Positions 63,501 to 64,000 of a stretch of 64,000 nt of DNA are shown here, in pieces. The notes beneath the pieces were generated by a model. It was not told the origin of the DNA. It ran no database searches and saw nothing but the letters and a program-made list of their open reading frames with translations. Made by a program: the position numbers and the translations under genes. The stretch spans positions 217,954 to 281,953 of the forward strand of contig NW_002476421.1 in assembly GCF_000189635.1 (NCBI RefSeq), written 5' to 3'. Positions within the stretch are counted from its first letter, which is position 1. Every line of letters starts with the position of its first letter. The stretch comes from Tetrahymena thermophila SB210 (taxonomy: Eukaryota; Ciliophora; Oligohymenophorea; Hymenostomatida; Tetrahymenidae).

Positions 63501-64000
63501 AACTTATTCCTTTTGTCGCTTTTATTATCTTGAGAATTCCTTTAGCTATAACAAATATATATATGATTTGTATTGATATTGGTACTGATATTCTTCCTTC
63601 CTTGTCTCTCGGTTATGAAGAAGCTGAAATCGATATCATGACTCGTAGACCTCGTAAAAAATTCGAGCATTTAGTTTCTAATAAAGTTATATTCCATGGC
63701 TATGTATTGATGGGAGCTATTTCAGTCGGTAGTGGTTTCGCTGCATTTTATACAACTATGAACCACTTTGGATTCCCCATACTTTCTTTATTCGGACTTT
63801 CTACTATTTATGTATATGAACCTAATTTGAGCTTTAGATAAAACTCTCAATTTAGTGACTAAATTAAATCATTAGCTTATTCTAGAAGAGAACATGACAC
63901 AATCTTCCCAAGAGCTATAAATCCAACAGATCTAAATTTAGCTATTAATCCATACTATAATCAATTCTTTATGTATTTAGATGGCTAAAATTCATGCAGA
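60531..64000 (+). CDS. P-type ATPase alpha subunit, Na+/K+-ATPase type (P2C), 3' end missing
   Basis: Exons 60531-61851, 61979-63046 and 63270-64000+ join in frame at DKTG|TLT and SVG|FICA, giving 1040 residues before the window ends. Landmarks: TGET (280-283, actuator dephosphorylation loop), M4 NVPEGLL with Glu396, CSDKTGTLT with phosphorylated Asp438, KGAPEK in the nucleotide domain, [10 protein letters not shown] with Asp805 and Asp809, M5 TSNIPE (Ser870, Glu874), M6 CIDIGTD (Asp899, Asp903). A serine in TSNIPE, where gastric-type H+/K+ pumps have lysine, and the conserved M4-M6 acidic residues fit a Na+/K+-type pump. The ~155-residue hydrophilic N-terminus is longer than in animal alpha subunits. 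No beta subunit gene is visible nearby. Acts in plasma or contractile-vacuole membrane. Confidence 0.9.

Noticed and set aside
63344-63841. 165-codon standard-code ORF as a separate gene
   Set aside because: It is an internal piece of the last visible exon of the P-type ATPase; its ends are TAA codons that encode Gln here.

Overview
The window comes from a ciliate nuclear genome, most like Tetrahymena or a close relative. Long open frames appear only when TAA and TAG are read as glutamine and TGA is the sole stop. Most of the window is very AT-rich, exons keep somewhat more G+C, and the introns are short, AT-rich GT...AG introns (33 to about 450 nt). Standard-code ORF calling breaks nearly every gene, so the coordinates below were obtained by reading frames with the ciliate code. 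Where multi-exon joins were worked out fully (glutamate receptor, CFAP210, P-type ATPase, multi-membrane protein), the summed exon lengths keep frame, which supports them. No telomeric repeats, rRNA, convincing tRNA, CRISPR array or virus-like element was seen.

Layout. 1-8.8 kb: the end of one gene, then a secreted or membrane protein with a signal peptide, furin-like cysteine repeats and a multi-membrane tail. 8.8-33.4 kb: an array of one unrecognised gene family, arranged mainly as head-to-head pairs. Members A (minus) and B (plus) are intact. C (minus) is intact and D (plus) decayed; C/D are a roughly 7.2 kb tandem copy of A/B. E is a divergent, broken locus. F (minus) is decayed and G (plus) is intact. 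All intact members share an acidic stretch followed by a near-invariant LDFYQIYRLRSALYQ-type block. This is the best candidate for something undescribed. 34.3-40.2 kb: two tandem minus-strand double-kinase genes that have lost different parts: one lacks the first kinase C-lobe, the other lacks the TPR tail.

41-64 kb is a more ordinary gene region: a class I SAM methyltransferase, a multi-membrane protein, a Q/N/P-rich protein, a compact ionotropic glutamate receptor, a probable GPI-anchored repeat protein, the ciliary microtubule inner protein CFAP210, the release-factor glutamine methyltransferase N6AMT1/HemK2 with a decayed 3' copy beside it, and a Na+/K+-ATPase-type P-type pump that runs off the right edge.

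Functional links between neighbours are weak, as expected for single-gene transcription. The clear organisation is evolutionary: repeated local duplication followed by decay of some copies (the pair array, the kinases, N6AMT1).
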